This document shows positions 8,365-16,977 of a DNA stretch of 64,000 nt, one piece after another. This DNA is from Bradyrhizobium daqingense (GTDB taxonomy: Bacteria > Pseudomonadota > Alphaproteobacteria > Rhizobiales > Xanthobacteraceae). The stretch's first letter is position 1, and the number at the start of each line of letters is the position of its first letter. The stretch lies in assembly GCF_021044685.1 (NCBI RefSeq), contig NZ_CP088014.1:3892001-3956000 (forward strand). Reading direction: 5' to 3'. The notes below the pieces were generated by a model, which was given only the letters and a program-made list of their open reading frames with translations, had not been told where the DNA came from and searched no databases. The position numbers and the translations under genes were made by a program.

Positions 8365-10863
8365 CTATCCCTTGTTGCTCTCCGCAAAACTGCTCCTGCG
8401 CGGCAGGCGGATCGTGAACTCCGTGAACGCGCCCGGCTCCGTTGCGACATCGATCGTGCCGCCGTGCTGCTTCACGACGATGTCGTGGCTCATCGACAGC
8501 CCGAGCCCGGTGCCTTCGCCGGCCGGCTTGGTGGTGAAGAACGGATTGAACATCTTCTCCCGGACCTCGTCGGCAATGCCGATGCCGTTGTCGCGGATGC
8601 GGATCTCGACGCGCTCGCCGCGGTCGCGCGTTGCGGCGATCACCACCGGCTCGTAACCGGCGGCGCCGTCCGCCTTGCGCCTGGTGACCGCATGAAAGCC
8701 GTTGGAGATCAGGTTCAGCAGCACGCGGGTGATCTCCTGCGGAAACACCTCGGCCTGGCCCGCCGCCGGATCGAGCTCGCGCTTCAGCGTCACGTCGAAC
8801 CCCGGCTTTTCGGCGCGTGCGCCATGATAGGCGAGGTTGAGACTCTCCTCGACCAGCGCGTTGATGTCCGCCAGCCCATGCTCGCCGCCACCTTCGCGCG
8901 AATGGAGCAGCATGTTCTTGACGATGGAATCGGCGCGCCTTCCGTGCTGCACGATCTTTTGCAGATTATCCTTCAGGAGCCCCGTCAACTCGTCGACCTC
9001 GCTGCGGACGTCATCTGCGAGCGAAACAGGCGCGAGCACCTCGTTCAGCTCGTCGGTCAGCTCGTCGGAGAGCGAAGCGAAATTGTTGACGAAGTTGAGC
9101 GGGTTCTTGATCTCATGGGCGATGCCCGCGGTGAGCTGGCCGAGGGACGCCAGCTTCTCGGTTTGGATCAGCCGGTCTTGCGCGGCGCGTAAGTCGTCGA
9201 GCGATTTGGCAAGCTCCCTGGTGCGGTCCTGCACCTCGTTGAACAGGCGCGTGTTCTCGACCGCGATCACGGCCTGGTCGGCGAAGGTCTTGAGCAGGTT
9301 GATCGCCTTGTCGGCGAAATGACCGGGCTCCGGCCGCGTCACGGCAATGGTGCCGATCGCAACGCCGTCGCGCAGCATCGGCACGACCAGGATGCTGCGA
9401 TAGCCGCGGGTCCGCGCCAGCTCCTTCATGGCCTCGGTGAGGTCAGGCTCGTTCTGCATGTCGCTGCGGAAGGCATATTCTCCGCTGGTCGCCACCCGAC
9501 TGTGAATGCCTGACGACGCTAGCTGTGCCGGGAAGGAGCTGAGCAGGTCCGCATTGCCCGCTTCGTTGTCGGTGGTGAAGGCGGCCAGATGCAGCATGCC
9601 GTTGATGACACGGGTGACAGTGGACGAGTGCCCGCCGATCAGCGCCTTGGCGCTGTCGGAGATGGCCTGGAATACCGGCGTGACATCGGCGGGCGAGGCC
9701 GCGATCACCTTGAGGATGTCGGCGGTCGCGGTCTGCCGCTCCAGCGCTTCCCTGGTGGCGTTGAACAGGCTGACATTCTTGATCGCGATCACCGCCTGGT
9801 CGGCGAAGGTATGGAGCAGCCGCACGTGATGCTCGGCGAAACGGCCGGTCGCCCGACGCGTCGCGATGATGATGCCGATGGCTTCGCCCTCGCTCATCAA
9901 GGGCGTGAACAGCATGCTGCGATAGCCGCGGGCGCGCGCGATGTCGCGCGCCGCCGGCTCGAGCTCGGTATCGGGCAGTTGTGCCGCTTCACCCTTGGCC
10001 ACGAGCGGATAGGGCGGAAAGTTTGCGAACGGCACCGGGAACGAACCCTGGAGCACGCGATCGCCGGCCGGATCGGTCGGCGTGAAGGCCGCAAGGTGCG
10101 CGGCGCCGTCGATATAGCGCAGCACCGCGGTGGAGAAGCCGCCGATCAGCCGGTTGGCATTGGTGGCGATGGCCTCGAACACCGGCTGCACGTCGGAGGG
10201 CGAGGCGGCCATCACCTTGAGGATGTCGGCCGTCGCGGTCTGGCGCTCCAGCGTCTCCTTCGTCTCGTTGAACAGGCGTGCGTTCTCGATCGCGATCACG
10301 GCCTGGTCGGCAAAGGTCTGCAGCAGCTGCACGAGGTCAGGCGCGAACGCGCCAGGTTCGGCGCGCGTGACGCTGATCATGCCGACCGGCGTGCCCCGGT
10401 TCATCAGCGGCATGAACAGCACGCTGCGGAAGCCGCGCAGCCGCGCCAGCTCCCGGTTCAGCTCGGGGACGTCGGCCGCCTCGCTGTCTGGAAACTGGAT
10501 GGTCTCGCCGTCGCGCACGAGGGCAAAGGTCGGGAAGTCCGCGATCTTGCGCGGAAAGGATGCCTTCAGCCCTTCATCGGCTTCCGGACTGGTCGGCGTA
10601 AATGCCACGAGGTGCAACTCGTCGCCGGTGAACTGGAGCACGGTGGCGGAGAAACCGCCGAGCAGGCGCTTCGAGCTGGACGCGATCGCCGCGAACACCG
10701 GCCGCGCATCGGAGGGCGAGGCCGCGATGGTGCGCAGGATCTCGGCGCTGGCACTCTGGCGATCGCGTTCGACCGCAAGCTCGCCGCGCAGCCGCGCGTT
10801 CTCGGTTGCTGCCGACTGCAATCGGCGCTCGAGGTCCTCGATATCGTGGGAAGCGGTGGTCAT
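8365..10863 (-). CDS. Triple-GAF sensor histidine kinase
   Basis: An 832-residue soluble histidine kinase with no membrane segment. A short coiled coil (about 5-40) is followed by three GAF sensor domains, each about 170 residues long and built on the same phrase ('..ILK..AASP.D..PVF.AI', 'RGYRS.L..P', 'LL.TFADQAVIAI.N..LFN'). After a coiled linker comes the H-box HEIKNPLNF with phospho-acceptor His583, then an N-box (NLISNGFHA) and G-boxes (DNGIGI, GEGTGLGLSM). GAF domains commonly bind small molecules, cofactors or redox signals; the ligand here cannot be read. A GTG 36 bases upstream (10899) is an alternative start. There is no response regulator beside it. Confidence 0.9.
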   Translation of the reverse strand: MTTASHDIEDLERRLQSAATENARLRGELAVERDRQSASAEILRTIAASPSDARPVFAAIASSSKRLLGGFSATVLQFTGDELHLVAFTPTSPEADEGLKASFPRKIADFPTFALVRDGETIQFPDSEAADVPELNRELARLRGFRSVLFMPLMNRGTPVGMISVTRAEPGAFAPDLVQLLQTFADQAVIAIENARLFNETKETLERQTATADILKVMAASPSDVQPVFEAIATNANRLIGGFSTAVLRYIDGAAHLAAFTPTDPAGDRVLQGSFPVPFANFPPYPLVAKGEAAQLPDTELEPAARDIARARGYRSMLFTPLMSEGEAIGIIIATRRATGRFAEHHVRLLHTFADQAVIAIKNVSLFNATREALERQTATADILKVIAASPADVTPVFQAISDSAKALIGGHSSTVTRVINGMLHLAAFTTDNEAGNADLLSSFPAQLASSGIHSRVATSGEYAFRSDMQNEPDLTEAMKELARTRGYRSILVVPMLRDGVAIGTIAVTRPEPGHFADKAINLLKTFADQAVIAVENTRLFNEVQDRTRELAKSLDDLRAAQDRLIQTEKLASLGQLTAGIAHEIKNPLNFVNNFASLSDELTDELNEVLAPVSLADDVRSEVDELTGLLKDNLQKIVQHGRRADSIVKNMLLHSREGGGEHGLADINALVEESLNLAYHGARAEKPGFDVTLKRELDPAAGQAEVFPQEITRVLLNLISNGFHAVTRRKADGAAGYEPVVIAATRDRGERVEIRIRDNGIGIADEVREKMFNPFFTTKPAGEGTGLGLSMSHDIVVKQHGGTIDVATEPGAFTEFTIRLPRRSSFAESNKG

Positions 10864-10967
10864 TCCTAATCCGGCTCGATGCCGCGAGATGCGCGTCACC
10901 GGGCCGGATTATCACATCTCCTGCGGCCGGAGCCAGCGCTCGCGGCGTTGCTGAGATCCGACCCGGC

Positions 10968-12602
10968 TCACGTGCCGGGCCGTGACACCTCGGTCTCCTT
11001 GCTGGTGATGAATTCCAGCAGCACCGGGACGCCCTCCCGCGTCTTCTGGATGCCGCGCTTGATCGCGGGGACGATGTCCTCCGGGCGCGTCACCCGCTCG
11101 CCATGGCCGCCAAAGGCGCGCGCCATTGCGGCATAGTCGCCAGAGATGTCGGTCGAGCGATATTTTTCAGTCGAGACCGGCATCACTTTCAACTCGATCG
11201 CCATCGAGAAATTGTTGAGCAGGATCGACATGATCGGGATGCGTTCGCGCACCGCGGTCTCGAAATCCATGCCCGTGAAGCCAATGGCCGCATCGCCCCA
11301 GACATTGATGCAGAGCTTGTCCGGCTTTGCCAGCTTGGCGCCCATCGCCAGCCCAAGGCCATAGCCGAGCTGTGTCGTCTTGCCCCAGCCGAGATAGGTG
11401 AGGGGCTCGACCGACTTCCAGAACGGCGAGAGCTGGTCGCGCGGGCTTCCGGCATCATGCGTGATGATGGTGTTCTTGATGTCGACCGTGTGCTGGAGGT
11501 CCCAGAGCACGCGATAGGGGCTGAGCGGCGCGTCGTTGCTGGTGAGCTTCGGCATCCATTTTGCCAGCCACTCCTTGTGCGAAGCCGCAATCTCGGCCGC
11601 GACGGCCGACGCGTCACGATCGGACGTGACGGACTTGCCGATCTCCTCCAGCAGCGCGTCGAGCACGAGGCCGGCATCGCCGACGAGGCCGATCGTTGCT
11701 TCCACGTCCTTGTTGAGATGGTTCGGGTCGAGCGTTGAGTGGATGATGGTCTTGCCCTTCGGCATCGCGATGCCGAAATTGGTCTCCGTGAAGGAGCAGC
11801 CGATGCCGAAGATGACGTCGGCCTCGCTCAGAAATTTCGGCACCGCGCGCGGCACGGCGAGCCCGCCCGAGCCGAGCGAGAGCGGATGCGTTTCCGGAAA
11901 AGACGACTTGCCCCCCAGGCTGGTGGTCACGGGGATCGCCAGCCGCTCGGCAAGCCGTTTCAGCTGCGGCCACGCCTGTGCGTAGTGCACGCCCTGGCCG
12001 GCATAGATCACCGGGCGCTTTGCATTCACGAGGAGGCTGGCTGCTTCCTTGACGTGAACGGGATCTGCGCCGTAGCGGGTGCGCAGCACCGGCGTGTAGT
12101 TCAGCGGCTCCGGCACTTCCTCGTTCCACATGTCCGAGGGAATCTCGACGATCACGGGCCCGCCACGGCCGTTCTTCAGCTTGGTGAAGGCGCGGCGGAA
12201 GATGTTGGCGACCTCGGTCGCGAGGATGATCGGCTCGGACGATTTTGCGAACGGCTTCATCGCTTCGCTGGAATTGAAGTTCGGCTCGATATGCGCAAGC
12301 CGGCGCTGATAGCCCATCGGCAGCACCAGCACGGGCACGGATTCGCCGAAGCACTGCGCGACCCCGCCCATCGCGTTCTCCGCACCGGGGCCATGCTGCA
12401 TGCAGAACGCGCCGATGCTGCGGCCCGACGTCACCCGCGAGATCGCATCTGCCATGTGGATGCCGACGCGCTCCTGTCGCACCATCACGGGCCGGATGTC
12501 CGCTTTCGCTGCGTGCTCGATCAGATGGTTGACCGGATAGCCGCAGAGGATCTCGATCCCCTCACGCCGCATGATTTCCGCGATGGCAGTGCCGAGCTTC
12601 AT
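10968..12602 (-). CDS. Thiamine-diphosphate-dependent enzyme (acetolactate synthase-like)
   Basis: A 544-residue enzyme of the POX/ALS ThDP superfamily. The N-terminal pyrimidine-binding domain carries the catalytic Glu in 'MVRQERVGIHMADA'. A central domain follows ('RPVIYAGQG', then 'IIHSTLDPNHLNKD'), and the C-terminal pyrophosphate-binding domain has the GD...N signature, 'NVWGDAAIGFTGMDFETAV' then 'LLNNFSMAI'. It resembles the group annotated only as 'thiamine pyrophosphate-requiring protein'; no small regulatory ALS subunit is nearby, so biosynthetic acetolactate synthase is unlikely. It is also distinct from the oxc gene at 60.0-61.7 kb. The ATG has a strong AGGGAGAG site. Reaction unknown. 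Confidence 0.85.
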   Translation of the reverse strand: MKLGTAIAEIMRREGIEILCGYPVNHLIEHAAKADIRPVMVRQERVGIHMADAISRVTSGRSIGAFCMQHGPGAENAMGGVAQCFGESVPVLVLPMGYQRRLAHIEPNFNSSEAMKPFAKSSEPIILATEVANIFRRAFTKLKNGRGGPVIVEIPSDMWNEEVPEPLNYTPVLRTRYGADPVHVKEAASLLVNAKRPVIYAGQGVHYAQAWPQLKRLAERLAIPVTTSLGGKSSFPETHPLSLGSGGLAVPRAVPKFLSEADVIFGIGCSFTETNFGIAMPKGKTIIHSTLDPNHLNKDVEATIGLVGDAGLVLDALLEEIGKSVTSDRDASAVAAEIAASHKEWLAKWMPKLTSNDAPLSPYRVLWDLQHTVDIKNTIITHDAGSPRDQLSPFWKSVEPLTYLGWGKTTQLGYGLGLAMGAKLAKPDKLCINVWGDAAIGFTGMDFETAVRERIPIMSILLNNFSMAIELKVMPVSTEKYRSTDISGDYAAMARAFGGHGERVTRPEDIVPAIKRGIQKTREGVPVLLEFITSKETEVSRPGT

Positions 12603-12756
12603 GGCGTCTCTCCCTGGCAGGCCGGTTGGTCCGGCTGATTGAGGGAGAGAGGATCAGGATTTTGCGGGAGGGTAAAGCGCGGGCAAGCGATAGTCAGCTA
12701 TGCAGTAAGCCGCGCGTCCCCGGATTTCGTTGCGCGCGATCCGGGCTATGAACTTC

Positions 12757-13158
12757 CTATTTGCAGTTCTTGCAGATCGTCAGCTTCCGTTTCAACGACT
12801 CGTCTTCCTGATCGATCGATGACTGCCCGTCGGCATCCGTATTGGACGCGGCGCCCTTTGCCGCGCGTGATCTCGCGGCCGGCGCCACCCGGCTTGGCGT
12901 GTCATTGTCGTCGACGGCGCTGAAGCCATCATAGTCGGCGGCCGGATTTGGCGCCGGTGTAAGTCTGCCCATCACGGGTGGAAAAGCTTCTCTGCCGGAT
13001 GGGGGAGGTCTGGAATTTTTAGCGCTCGCGCGCGGCGGCGATGCGTCGGGCGGAGCAAGCGAGACCGGCGGTGCGGCCGACGTCTGTCCCCTCGCGCCAT
13101 CGTGCGGCCAGAGGCCGGCAAACAAGAGGCTGAGAGCCAAGAGCGTCGCGCTTCTCAT
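12757..13158 (-). CDS. Secreted proline/alanine-rich protein, unknown
   Basis: A 133-residue protein beginning with a clear signal peptide (MRSATLLALSLLFAGLWP, cleavage likely near residue 24), then a low-complexity Pro/Ala/Ser-rich region with no fold I recognise. It ends with a small basic patch and a CKNC pair (KRKLTICKNCK), which could bind metal or form a disulphide. Start 13158 is preferred over the ATG six bases upstream because its ribosome site is better spaced. It is not obviously linked to its neighbours. Coding is supported by the signal peptide and reading-frame length. Confidence 0.6.
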   Translation of the reverse strand: MRSATLLALSLLFAGLWPHDGARGQTSAAPPVSLAPPDASPPRASAKNSRPPPSGREAFPPVMGRLTPAPNPAADYDGFSAVDDNDTPSRVAPAARSRAAKGAASNTDADGQSSIDQEDESLKRKLTICKNCK

Positions 13159-13395
13159 CTGCATCCTGCAAACAGCTCTGGTTTGTCGATGGGCGGCATG
13201 GCTCATTGGGGCATGCCGCGCTGAAGAATATCAGGACTCAGCTGGCCGTCAAAGCGCCCGTCCAGCCTTCCCTGCGCTCTTTTTCTCTAAGAAAGGGGCG
13301 GAAACGAGAGCAGAACTCCGACGAAATCCGTCGCGAGAGCGAGAAGTCGTGTCTGCTGTTTGAAATGTGAGTCGAAAGAACGGCGGCCCCATACG

Positions 13396-13475
13396 CGTCA
13401 TTGCGAGCGCAGCGAAGCAATCCAGAATCCCTCCGCGGAAGGACTTTGGATTGCTTCGCTGCGCTCGCAATGACG
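13396..13475. repeat. Intergenic palindrome, family 1 (copy 1)
   Basis: Perfect 28-base arms, CGTCATTGCGAGCGCAGCGA... and its reverse complement, separated by 24 bases. A diverged copy lies at 53587-53673. Typical of REP-like elements scattered through bradyrhizobial genomes. The rest of the 13207-13561 gap holds nothing else I can name. Confidence 0.85.
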
Positions 13476-13561
13476 GGGAGAGAGTATGGCCGCTAGCGGC
13501 GCGGCCGGAGGCCGCGCCGAACTCCGCGTGTGCAGGACGTCGCCTCGAGCCGTCGCGGCCG

Positions 13562-13726
13562 CTACTTCAGCGACGAACTGATCGAGTTGAATTTGTTGTT
13601 GAGGAGCTGGCTGCCCGTGTTGTTGACGACGGTCACGATGGCCAGTGCGATGCCGGCGGCGATCAGGCCGTATTCGATGGCGGTGGCGCCAGTCTCATCG
13701 GCAAGGAAAGACCTAAGCAAACGCAT
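13562..13726 (-). CDS. Flp-family type IVb pilin
   Basis: A 54-residue prepilin. A short basic leader ending in Gly13 is followed by ATAIEYGLIAAGIALAIVTVV, with Glu at +5 after the predicted TadV/prepilin peptidase cut and the Tyr next to it, as in Flp pilins. A hydrophobic helix and a short polar tail complete it. The ATG at 13726 is fixed by a GAGGAG site seven bases upstream. No tad/cpa assembly genes lie in the window, so this is an orphan pilin that would need a secretion machine encoded elsewhere. Confidence 0.92.
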   Translation of the reverse strand: MRLLRSFLADETGATAIEYGLIAAGIALAIVTVVNNTGSQLLNNKFNSISSSLK

Positions 13727-14311
13727 TGCCAACTCCTCTTCATCCAATCCAATGTTTGGTCGCGTCGTTTTCGAATTCGAATCGATCGAATAGATATTCT
13801 GCGCGTCAAATGAATGAGACCCGGGCGAGCGCGCCCCAGTTTCATACGGTAACATTCATTAACTTAAGGTTCCCTCATCCCGTCCAAATGGACGCAAACC
13901 GCAACGCTGCCTGCGTACATCCGCGACGTTCGTTAGGACATGATTGTCGGGCGGGGGAGACGGCGCTTGAGCACGGCTGTGAGGCGGCCGACGAAATCCT
14001 TCATCGTGCCCGGCTGCCAGCGCGCTGCCGTGCCCGCGGCCCGCTCGCGCTCGGTCGCGTCGCTCACGATGCCGATGTAGTTCTTTCTGACGTCCTGCTG
14101 CTGCACGGCACGCAAACCTTGGCTCGATCTGAGGGCTGGGACCATGCTGGGCGCAAGGACAACCAGTGCTCAACTTCGTATCCCCTGGGAATACTCTGGT
14201 TCATGCGCAGGGCTCCGCCGCCGCGGAAATGACGGTCGCGTTTAACGGATCGTTGAGCCTGTTCGTCAACGGCTGGGCAAGCATGTCGATCGTGCGTGCC
14301 GGTCATCGCCC
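13727..14311. other. Gene-poor stretch
   Basis: 585 bases between the Flp pilin and the next small gene. The pilin promoter presumably lies in the AT-richer part (13740-13870). Apart from one weak open frame listed separately, I see no gene, repeat or terminator. Confidence 0.4.
13933..14145 (-). CDS. Possible small basic protein
   Basis: A 70-residue open frame ending MKDFVGRLTAVLKRRLPRP-TIMS. The C-terminal third has the look of a short amphipathic basic helix, but there is no convincing ribosome site and the codon pattern is only moderately coding. It could be a real small protein, perhaps starting at the internal methionine, or chance. Confidence 0.25.
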   Translation of the reverse strand: MVPALRSSQGLRAVQQQDVRKNYIGIVSDATERERAAGTAARWQPGTMKDFVGRLTAVLKRRLPRPTIMS

Positions 14312-14548
14312 TCATTCACGCCGGCCGTCCGCATTCAGGGCCCGCAACATGGCGATGCGGGCGAACATGACCCAGCCGCCGCCGGTCTCGGCTGCGTTGA
14401 TCAGGGTCTCGATCGCCGTCTGCCAGTGTGTCTCGTGCTGGGCGTCCTCGGGCAGCTGCATGATGTAGTCGGCCGCTTGTTGCAGCGTGAGCAACTTGCG
14501 CTTGTTGTTCACCCGGATCGGATCGTCGAACGTCGTCGACCAGGGCAT
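14312..14548 (-). CDS. Small conserved-looking protein, unknown
   Basis: A 78-residue protein, MPWSTTFDDPIRVNNKRKLL..., with a helical middle containing 'LQQAADYIMQLPEDAQHETHW' and 'AIETLINAAETGGGW'. The size and the 'TL..AA.YI..LP' rhythm match small unknown proteins I associate with rhizobia. It is predicted soluble. It sits 57 bases after the Ku stop on the same strand and could be part of the Ku transcript. No function can be assigned. Confidence 0.65.
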   Translation of the reverse strand: MPWSTTFDDPIRVNNKRKLLTLQQAADYIMQLPEDAQHETHWQTAIETLINAAETGGGWVMFARIAMLRALNADGRRE

Positions 14549-14605
14549 GTCAGGCCGGCCGACCGGCGAGGGAGGACATCACGGCGCGTTGCTGGTGTGA
14601 AGCCT

Positions 14606-15601
14606 CTAGCTGGCCTTCTTCGCCCGCGCCGGCGCACGCACCGGCTTGTCGGCCTTCTTCGCGGCCTCCTTGGGCGCGGTCTTTGCCGTGGCGTCCTTGC
14701 CGACCTTGCCAGATATCGGCAGCAGCATCTCGCGCTGGCCCACGACGCGCTTCTTCGGCTTCTTGCCCTTGACGGTCTCCTTGACAGTTTCCTTGGCAAC
14801 CTTCGCCGCGGGCGCAGCGTCCTTCTCGGTCGCGAGGCTCTTCTTCAGCGCGTCCATCAGGTTGATGACGTTGCCACCGGTTTTCGGCGCGGCCTTGGCT
14901 GCGATAGGCATGCCGCTGCGCTTCTTGTTGATGAGGTCGATCAGCGCGGTTTCGTAGTGATCCTCGAAGAGTTCGGGCTCGAACGCGCCGGACTTCTTCT
15001 CGACGATGTGCCTGGCGAGATCGAGCATGTCCCTGGTCAGCTTCACGTCCTGGATGTCGTCGAAATATTCCGTTTCGCTGCGGACCTCATAGGGGTAGCG
15101 CAGCAGGGTGCCCATCAGCCCGCTCTCGAGCGGCTCCAGCGCGATGATGTGCTCGCGGTTGGTCAGCACCACGCGGCCGATCGCGACCTTGTCCATGCTG
15201 CGGATCGTCTCGCGGATCACCGCATAGGCGTCATGGCCGACCTTGCCGTCGGGCACGAGGTAATAGGGACGAATCAGATAGCGGCTGTCGATGTCGGCCT
15301 TGGGAACGAACTCGTCGATCTCGATCGTGTGAGTGGAGTCGAGCGCAATGTCGTCCAGTTCGTCCTTAGTGACTTCGATATAAGTGTCGGTGTCGACCTT
15401 GTAGCCCTTGACGATGTCCTCGGACGTCACCTCGTCACCGGTCTCGGCGTCGACCTTGAGATACTTGATCCGGTGGCCGGTCTTGCGGTTGATCTGGTTG
15501 AAAGAGACCTTCTCGGTATCCGAAGTGGCCGGATAGAGCGCGACCGGACAGGTCACGAGTGACAGACGCAGAAAACCCTTCCAATTGGCGCGGGGGGCCA
15601 T
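14606..15601 (-). CDS. ku: Ku protein (bacterial NHEJ)
   Basis: A 331-residue bacterial Ku, which binds DNA double-strand ends as a homodimer and recruits LigD. The N-terminal beta-barrel core begins 'RANWKGFLRLSLVTCPVALYPA' and continues through 'VSFNQINRKTGHRIKY', 'ALDSTHTIEIDEFVP' and 'SRYLIRPYYLVPDGK'. The last 80 residues are Lys/Ala-rich, the usual extended DNA-binding tail. No ligD is in the window; rhizobia often carry several ku copies, not all beside a ligase. ATG 15601 is preceded by a GGAGT site. The divergent small gene at 15826 has an EcfG promoter inside the shared upstream region. Confidence 0.95.
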   Translation of the reverse strand: MAPRANWKGFLRLSLVTCPVALYPATSDTEKVSFNQINRKTGHRIKYLKVDAETGDEVTSEDIVKGYKVDTDTYIEVTKDELDDIALDSTHTIEIDEFVPKADIDSRYLIRPYYLVPDGKVGHDAYAVIRETIRSMDKVAIGRVVLTNREHIIALEPLESGLMGTLLRYPYEVRSETEYFDDIQDVKLTRDMLDLARHIVEKKSGAFEPELFEDHYETALIDLINKKRSGMPIAAKAAPKTGGNVINLMDALKKSLATEKDAAPAAKVAKETVKETVKGKKPKKRVVGQREMLLPISGKVGKDATAKTAPKEAAKKADKPVRAPARAKKAS

Positions 15602-15736
15602 GGGCTACTCCAAACGCAACGGGGACAGATGACGAGGATACCATCGGGGAACAACGAATCATAGCAAGGGGCGTTGCTGAATCTGGCAACTGCGTTAATC
15701 GGCCGGTGGTTGCGGCCCGATCGGAGCGCAAAAGTC

Positions 15737-15761
15737 GGAACATCGCATTCGATCCCGCGTT
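15737..15761 (+). promoter_or_regulatory. EcfG (general stress sigma) promoter
   Basis: GGAAC at 15737-15741, a 16-base spacer, then CGTT at 15758-15761. This is an exact match to the GGAAC-N16/17-CGTT pattern of the alphaproteobacterial general stress sigma factor. It points at the small membrane-protein gene starting at 15826, leaving a leader of about 58 bases. Confidence 0.65.
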
Positions 15762-15825
15762 GGCTCGGGACACGGCTGCGAGGAGGTCGCGGCTAACGAA
15801 GCGACATCCAGAGATTGAGGGCATC

Positions 15826-15981
15826 ATGGCAACCACGCGAGAGCAGCACCGTATCGTCGAAACTCCGACCGAGGCCCGTCAGGGCGAACCCGGACCTTCG
15901 GTGGCGGCGCTGCTCGCCATCTCGACCGGGCTGGCGATCCTGATCCTCGCCGTCGTCTGGTTCGTCTTCTTCCGGACCTGA
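15826..15981 (+). CDS. Small single-pass membrane protein
   Basis: A 51-residue protein. A polar N-terminal half (MATTREQHRIVETPTEARQG) is followed by one transmembrane helix (about residues 27-48, LLAISTGLAILILAVVWFVFF) and a two-residue tail. GAGG lies six bases before the ATG. The EcfG-type promoter upstream predicts induction in the general stress response. Such tiny stress-induced membrane proteins are common in alphaproteobacteria but mostly uncharacterised; the function here is unknown. Confidence 0.7.
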   Translation: MATTREQHRIVETPTEARQGEPGPSVAALLAISTGLAILILAVVWFVFFRT

Positions 15982-16209
15982 CGGGCAGACCAACACGCCT
16001 CGGACCCTTCCTATTCGCCGCGTGTCGCGGCACATTGCGCCCGCCAAGCCGCCGGTTCGCCCGGCCGGACTGGTGGGCGCAGTCGTATGGGCCGGCGGAA
16101 ATCCTAAATGACCAAAAAGTAACGTTGGCGGGTTCCCCGCGTTCATATTCAGTTCACGCCGGAATTGCTCATCTCTGGCGCAAGATGCAGCCAATCTTTG
16201 GAGAGACGC

Positions 16210-16884
16210 GTGCGCCTGCTCGTTGTTGAGGACGACCCCGATCTCAATCGCCAGCTCACCAAGGCGCTGACCGACGCCGGCTATGTCGTCGACCGCGCCT
16301 TCGACGGAGAGGAGGGGCATTATCTCGGCGACAACGAGCCCTATGACGCCGTGGTGCTCGATATCGGCCTGCCGAAGAAGGACGGCATCTCGGTGCTGGA
16401 GGCATGGCGCCGTAACGGCCGCACCATGCCGGTCCTGATCCTCACCGCGCGCGACCGCTGGAGCGACAAGGTGCAGGGCTTCGATGCCGGCGCCGACGAT
16501 TATGTCGCAAAGCCGTTCCATCTGGAGGAGGTGCTGGCACGCATCCGCGCGCTGCTGCGCCGCTCGACCGGCCACGCCCAGAGCGAGCTCAGCTGCGGTC
16601 CCGTCACCCTCGACACCAGGACCGGCCGGGTCAGCGTATCAGGCAATCCCGTGAAGATGACCTCGCACGAATATCGGCTTCTGGCCTATCTGATGCACCA
16701 TTCCGGGCGCGTGGTCTCCCGCACCGAGCTGGTCGAGCATCTCTACGACCAGGACTTCGACCGCGACTCCAACACCATCGAGGTCTTCGTCGGCCGCATC
16801 CGCAAGAAGCTCGACGTCGACATCATCCAGACCGTCCGCGGCCTCGGCTATCTTCTGACCCCGCCGCCGGCTCCGGGCGCTTGA
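16210..16884 (+). CDS. feuP: OmpR-family response regulator, FeuP-like
   Basis: A 224-residue response regulator. The receiver domain has the acidic pair in VVEDDPD, phospho-acceptor Asp51 (VVLDIGLPKKDG), Thr79 and Lys101 (VAKPF). The winged-helix output domain ends 'FVGRIRKKLDVDIIQTVRGLGY'. The phrases 'GEEGHYLGDNEPYDAVVLDIGLP' and 'YDQDFDRDSNTIEVFVGRIRKK' fit the FeuP/PhoP-like group that in Sinorhizobium controls periplasmic cyclic glucan export. The start is GTG 16210, with GGAGAG just upstream. The partner kinase follows after 93 bases. The gene symbol is by resemblance, not proof. Confidence 0.75.
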   Translation: MRLLVVEDDPDLNRQLTKALTDAGYVVDRAFDGEEGHYLGDNEPYDAVVLDIGLPKKDGISVLEAWRRNGRTMPVLILTARDRWSDKVQGFDAGADDYVAKPFHLEEVLARIRALLRRSTGHAQSELSCGPVTLDTRTGRVSVSGNPVKMTSHEYRLLAYLMHHSGRVVSRTELVEHLYDQDFDRDSNTIEVFVGRIRKKLDVDIIQTVRGLGYLLTPPPAPGA

Positions 16885-16977
16885 GCCCCTCGCGGACTTG
16901 ACGGGAGGCCGAACAGGGGCCTTGGTCCGGTCATGACATCCGACGACCTGACATCGCGCCTTCCGGGTTCATGACCG

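Noticed and set aside
10968..12602. Second oxalyl-CoA decarboxylase
   Set aside because: It is a ThDP enzyme of similar size, but its motifs differ from oxc (no YRGTDVNG-type region) and no operator lies near it.
14064..14315. 83-codon minus-strand frame upstream of the small gene region
   Set aside because: No ribosome site, mixed composition, and it overlaps another equally weak frame; not enough to call a gene.
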